Below the pieces are notes generated by a model. That model worked only from the letters and a program-made list of their open reading frames with translations. It made no database searches and had not been told where the DNA came from. DNA of 64,000 bases from positions 62,001-126,000 of the forward strand of contig CAYPTY010000001.1 in NCBI GenBank assembly GCA_964413935.1, written 5' to 3'. The position numbers and the translations under genes were made by a program. Positions 61,735-64,000 of the stretch are shown piece after piece; the stretch's first letter is position 1, and the number at the start of each line of letters is the position of its first letter. This DNA comes from CAYPTY01 sp964413935. GTDB lineage: Bacteria; Bacteroidota; Rhodothermia; Balneolales; Balneolaceae.

Positions 61735-62262
61735 TTATAAAGCCTTGTTGGTGTCGAGATAGTCTATAATGATCTCAAGAGCATGATCAAGGGTAATATC
61801 TGTAGTATCGATTTCAAGTTCCGGGTTATCCGGAGCTTCGTAGGGATCATCCAGCCCTGTAAAGTTTTTAATTTCTCCTGCTCTTGCTTTTGCATACAAT
61901 CCTTTGACATCCCGGCGCTCACACTCTTCGTAAGGAGTTGATATATAAATTTCAGTAAAGTCATCACAAAGGCCTCGAACAAAGTCTCTTGCTTCTTTAT
62001 ATGGTGATACAAAAGAACCTATAACAAATACTTTATGTGCCTGCAGTCTGCTTGCCAGATACCCTACTCTTTTTATATGGGCGTTCCTTTCATCTTTAGT
62101 GAAGCCGGTTTTCGGAAAAATATCTCTTATGGCATCCCCATCCAGGTGTTCTACCTCATAGCCTCTCTCTTGAATGACCTCAAAAAGCTTCTCCGAAATA
62201 GTGCTTTTTCCGGAACCTGAAAGGCCTGTGAACCACAATACCGTTGGTTTCCATCTTTTCAT
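61735..62262 (-). CDS. cysC: Adenylylsulfate kinase
   Basis: The 175-residue protein has the P-loop GLSGSGKSTIS, the block LDGDAIRDIFPKTGFTKDERNAHI (in part), YISTPYEECERRDVKGLYAKA and the closing FTGLDDPYEAP. It phosphorylates APS to PAPS, the sulfate donor used by the three sulfotransferases. It lies 44 bp ahead of cysD on the same transcript. Confidence 0.95.
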   Translation of the reverse strand: MKRWKPTVLWFTGLSGSGKSTISEKLFEVIQERGYEVEHLDGDAIRDIFPKTGFTKDERNAHIKRVGYLASRLQAHKVFVIGSFVSPYKEARDFVRGLCDDFTEIYISTPYEECERRDVKGLYAKARAGEIKNFTGLDDPYEAPDNPELEIDTTDITLDHALEIIIDYLDTNKAL

Positions 62263-62265
62263 GAA

Positions 62266-62297
62266 GTTTGGAATTTGGAGTTTGGAATTTGGAATTT
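62266..62297. repeat. TTTGGAATTTGGAG repeats in the cysQ-cysC spacer
   Basis: The unit TTTGGAATTTGGA is present twice in a row in the short region between cysQ and cysC. The repeat is noncoding and its role is unknown. Confidence 0.5.
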
Positions 62298-62304
62298 CAC
62301 GGGA

Positions 62305-63051
62305 TCAGAAACCGATTACAAAATTCGGATTCAGTAAATTTTCTTTGTTGTACTTGAGGCCGGATTCATGCACCCCTTCCCTGGCCGAATATCGATAGAC
62401 TGCATCACCGGCAGCTACATCCCACTCCATGGTAGGCCCCATTCGGGGGTAGATATCCGCAGAACCATCTGCTACCAGGCAGATCTTCAGGGATGATCCG
62501 CTTTTGATGCGTTCCCGGATGATAATTCCTTCCTGATTGATGTATTCTTCCAGCGCATCCGAACCGTGCGACCGGCTCTCTATGATGGATAAGGGGCGGG
62601 ATTTATCAGCGGCTTCAGAGAAAATACGCACTCTTTCCCCATTCGCTTTCAGCAGAAAAGAGCCATCTTCCCGGCTGCCATAGTACATTACATCCAGTGC
62701 CGGTGCATAAACCACACCCAGAACCGGGATGCCTTCTTCGATAAGGGCGATATTGACGGTGAATTCATCATTCTTTTTGATGAACTCCTTGGTGCCATCC
62801 AGCGGGTCAATGAGGAAAAAACGCTCCCATTCTTTCCTGATATCATAATCGGGCACCCCGTTTTCTTCAGAAATCAGCGGGATATCAGGATAGTGATCCT
62901 TCAATGCGGTCGTGATCACTCTGTTTGATGCCAGGTCTGCTTTAGTCAGGGGTGAATCGTCACTTTTCGACTCAACCTCAATATCTTCAGAATAATAGCT
63001 AAGGGTTTCAAGACCGGCCTCTCTGGCGATCTCGAGCAAATGATCCGTCAT
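62305..63051 (-). CDS. cysQ: 3'(2'),5'-bisphosphate nucleotidase
   Basis: The protein has the inositol monophosphatase family motifs LISEENG, DPLDGTKEFIKKN and EWDVAAGDAVYR, in the CysQ subtype. It splits 3'-phosphoadenosine 5'-phosphate (PAP), the by-product of sulfation, and so keeps the sulfotransferases running. ATG at 63051 (MTDHLLEIAREAG) is preferred, because it overlaps the stop of the permease gene by one base (TGATG); a start at 63066 is possible. Confidence 0.92.
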   Translation of the reverse strand: MTDHLLEIAREAGLETLSYYSEDIEVESKSDDSPLTKADLASNRVITTALKDHYPDIPLISEENGVPDYDIRKEWERFFLIDPLDGTKEFIKKNDEFTVNIALIEEGIPVLGVVYAPALDVMYYGSREDGSFLLKANGERVRIFSEAADKSRPLSIIESRSHGSDALEEYINQEGIIIRERIKSGSSLKICLVADGSADIYPRMGPTMEWDVAAGDAVYRYSAREGVHESGLKYNKENLLNPNFVIGF

Positions 63052-64000
63052 CAGAATAATTCCCAAATTAATGGCACCAAAGATACCGTTATTAGCCCAA
63101 TGATCAAATTCAGAGGTAAACCAACTCTGGTGAAGTCAGTATATCGATAACCCCCGGGGCCGTAAACCATCAGATTGGTCTGATAGCCGACCGGAGTAAC
63201 AAATGAACTGGAGGCCGCTACCAGAACTACAATGGCAAAGGGGATGATGCTGGCTCCAAGTGACTGAGCTGTGGATTCGATAATGGGAAATATCAGCACT
63301 GCAGCCGCCACATTGGTTATCAGTTCAGTGAGCAACCAGGTGGATAGATAGGTGAGTGCCAGTGCCAGCATGATTTCATCCCCGGATATACTCATCAGCC
63401 AGCCTGCCACACTTTCTGCTACTCCGGTCAAAAGCAGTGCATTACCCAGGCCCAGTGCAGAACCGATGGCAATGAGCACTCTCCAGTTGATAAATTCCAG
63501 TGCCGTGGAATAGCGGGTACATCGAAAGAAAATCATGCCTGCTGCAGCCAGAAATGATGCCTGTAAAATGGATAGCAAGCCACTGGAAGCAAGAATAACC
63601 ATAGAAATCAGGATAGCCACAGCATGTCCCGATTTTTCATAGGTAACCGGCCTGGATTCATCAACCGGATTTACCAGATAAAACTCATTGGAGTTTTTGT
63701 AGCGACTAAAAAAACGCGGATGGGCCTCCAGCAGCAGAATATCTCCGCTTCGTAGCTTGATGTCTCCCACCTTTTCCTTCAGCCTTTCCCCACTTCTGGA
63801 TACGGCCAGCACCACCGCATTGTATCTTTCCCTGAACTGTCCTTCTTTGATGGTTCTTCCTACCACGGGATTGGAGGGAGAGACAACCGCTTCAATCAGT
63901 TTTCTTTCGTTGCGGGGAGCGTCAAGCTTAAAAATCTGATCAGCTGCTGCAATCAGACCATCAATTTGATGAAGATCAATAATGGAGTCAATCACGCCAG
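63051..64000 (-). CDS. SLC13/DASS-type sulfate permease (5' end beyond window)
   Basis: The visible 316 codons stay open to the window edge, so the N-terminal half is missing. The visible part begins with two TrkA-C (RCK-C) like regions, including VVSPSNPVVGRTIKEGQF and IKLRSGDILLLEAHP, then transport helices with NWRVLIAIGSALGLGNALL and the pore-like SSSFVTPVGYQTNLMVYGPGGY. TrkA-C domains inside a SLC13/CitT-type permease are typical of sulfate transporters of this group. It is the first seen gene of the transcript with cysQ, cysC, cysD and cysN, which supports sulfate uptake. Confidence 0.85.
   Translation of the reverse strand, partial: GVIDSIIDLHQIDGLIAAADQIFKLDAPRNERKLIEAVVSPSNPVVGRTIKEGQFRERYNAVVLAVSRSGERLKEKVGDIKLRSGDILLLEAHPRFFSRYKNSNEFYLVNPVDESRPVTYEKSGHAVAILISMVILASSGLLSILQASFLAAAGMIFFRCTRYSTALEFINWRVLIAIGSALGLGNALLLTGVAESVAGWLMSISGDEIMLALALTYLSTWLLTELITNVAAAVLIFPIIESTAQSLGASIIPFAIVVLVAASSSFVTPVGYQTNLMVYGPGGYRYTDFTRVGLPLNLIIGLITVSLVPLIWELF

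Overview
The window reads as part of a draft chromosome from the Bacteroidota-related FCB group, most likely a marine member of Balneolota/Rhodothermota (Balneola- or Gracilimonas-like). This placement is inferred from gene content: an alternative complex III operon joined to a caa3 oxidase with the A2-type Tyr-Ser motif, a bacillithiol-linked YtxJ protein, a DUF4175-like protein beside a Bat-type VWA protein, and a sparse use of Shine-Dalgarno sites. Two runs of exactly 100 N (12928-13027 and 40945-41044) are scaffold gaps, and both lie inside repeats.

Left part (1-9.6 kb): a partial bacilliredoxin-like gene and a UPF0173 hydrolase, then a tightly packed minus-strand operon (7994 down to 1195) of an FAD oxidoreductase, a membrane polyferredoxin and three glycosyltransferases. 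A lipoprotein beta-propeller and a GNAT acetyltransferase run the other way. At 9.6-13.5 kb a 7TMR-DISM hybrid histidine kinase is followed directly by a RAYT transposase embedded in an array of two REP-type hairpins. The whole block is bracketed by two copies of the last codons of the kinase. From 13.5 to 20.3 kb there are an M28 peptidase, a DinB protein, an SRPBCC protein, the 5-oxoprolinase genes pxpABC with an NRAMP transporter, a TetR regulator and a DUF420 protein.

Central part (20.3-33.8 kb): one respiratory super-operon, actABCDEF, a small membrane protein with a transposase-like helix-turn-helix at its N-terminus, SCO1, coxB (cytochrome c fused), coxA, coxC and coxD. It is preceded by a structured 358-bp leader and closed by a clear intrinsic terminator. 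Electrons would pass from menaquinol through ACIII and its cytochromes to the caa3 oxidase. From 33.8 to 41.2 kb come an MBL hydrolase, a large DUF4175-like coiled-coil protein, a VWA protein, a HAD phosphatase and a four-helix-bundle (S23/bAvd-like) gene. Their intergenic spaces are filled by octamer repeats built on CGAATG/CATTCG and by nested palindromes that begin right at gene stop codons.

Right part (41.2-64 kb): all genes are on the minus strand and together form a sulfated exopolysaccharide locus. Reading in the direction of transcription: SLC13-type sulfate permease, cysQ, cysC, cysD, cysN (PAPS supply and PAP removal), wzz, wzx, two sulfotransferases, a Wzy-like polymerase, a third sulfotransferase, a GT2, a D-glucuronyl C5-epimerase homologue, a GT4, a GT2, fcl, gmd, a priming sugar transferase, a terminator, then ugd, a UDP-xylose synthase, an exosortase with a partner membrane protein and a glycerate 2-kinase. 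Predicted precursors are GDP-fucose, UDP-glucuronate and UDP-xylose. The epimerase and sulfotransferases suggest a glycosaminoglycan-like or fucan-like product with epimerised uronic acid and sulfate esters. This is the most interesting system in the window. The block from about 46.6 to 59.4 kb looks clearly more AT-rich than its surroundings, which suggests horizontal acquisition.
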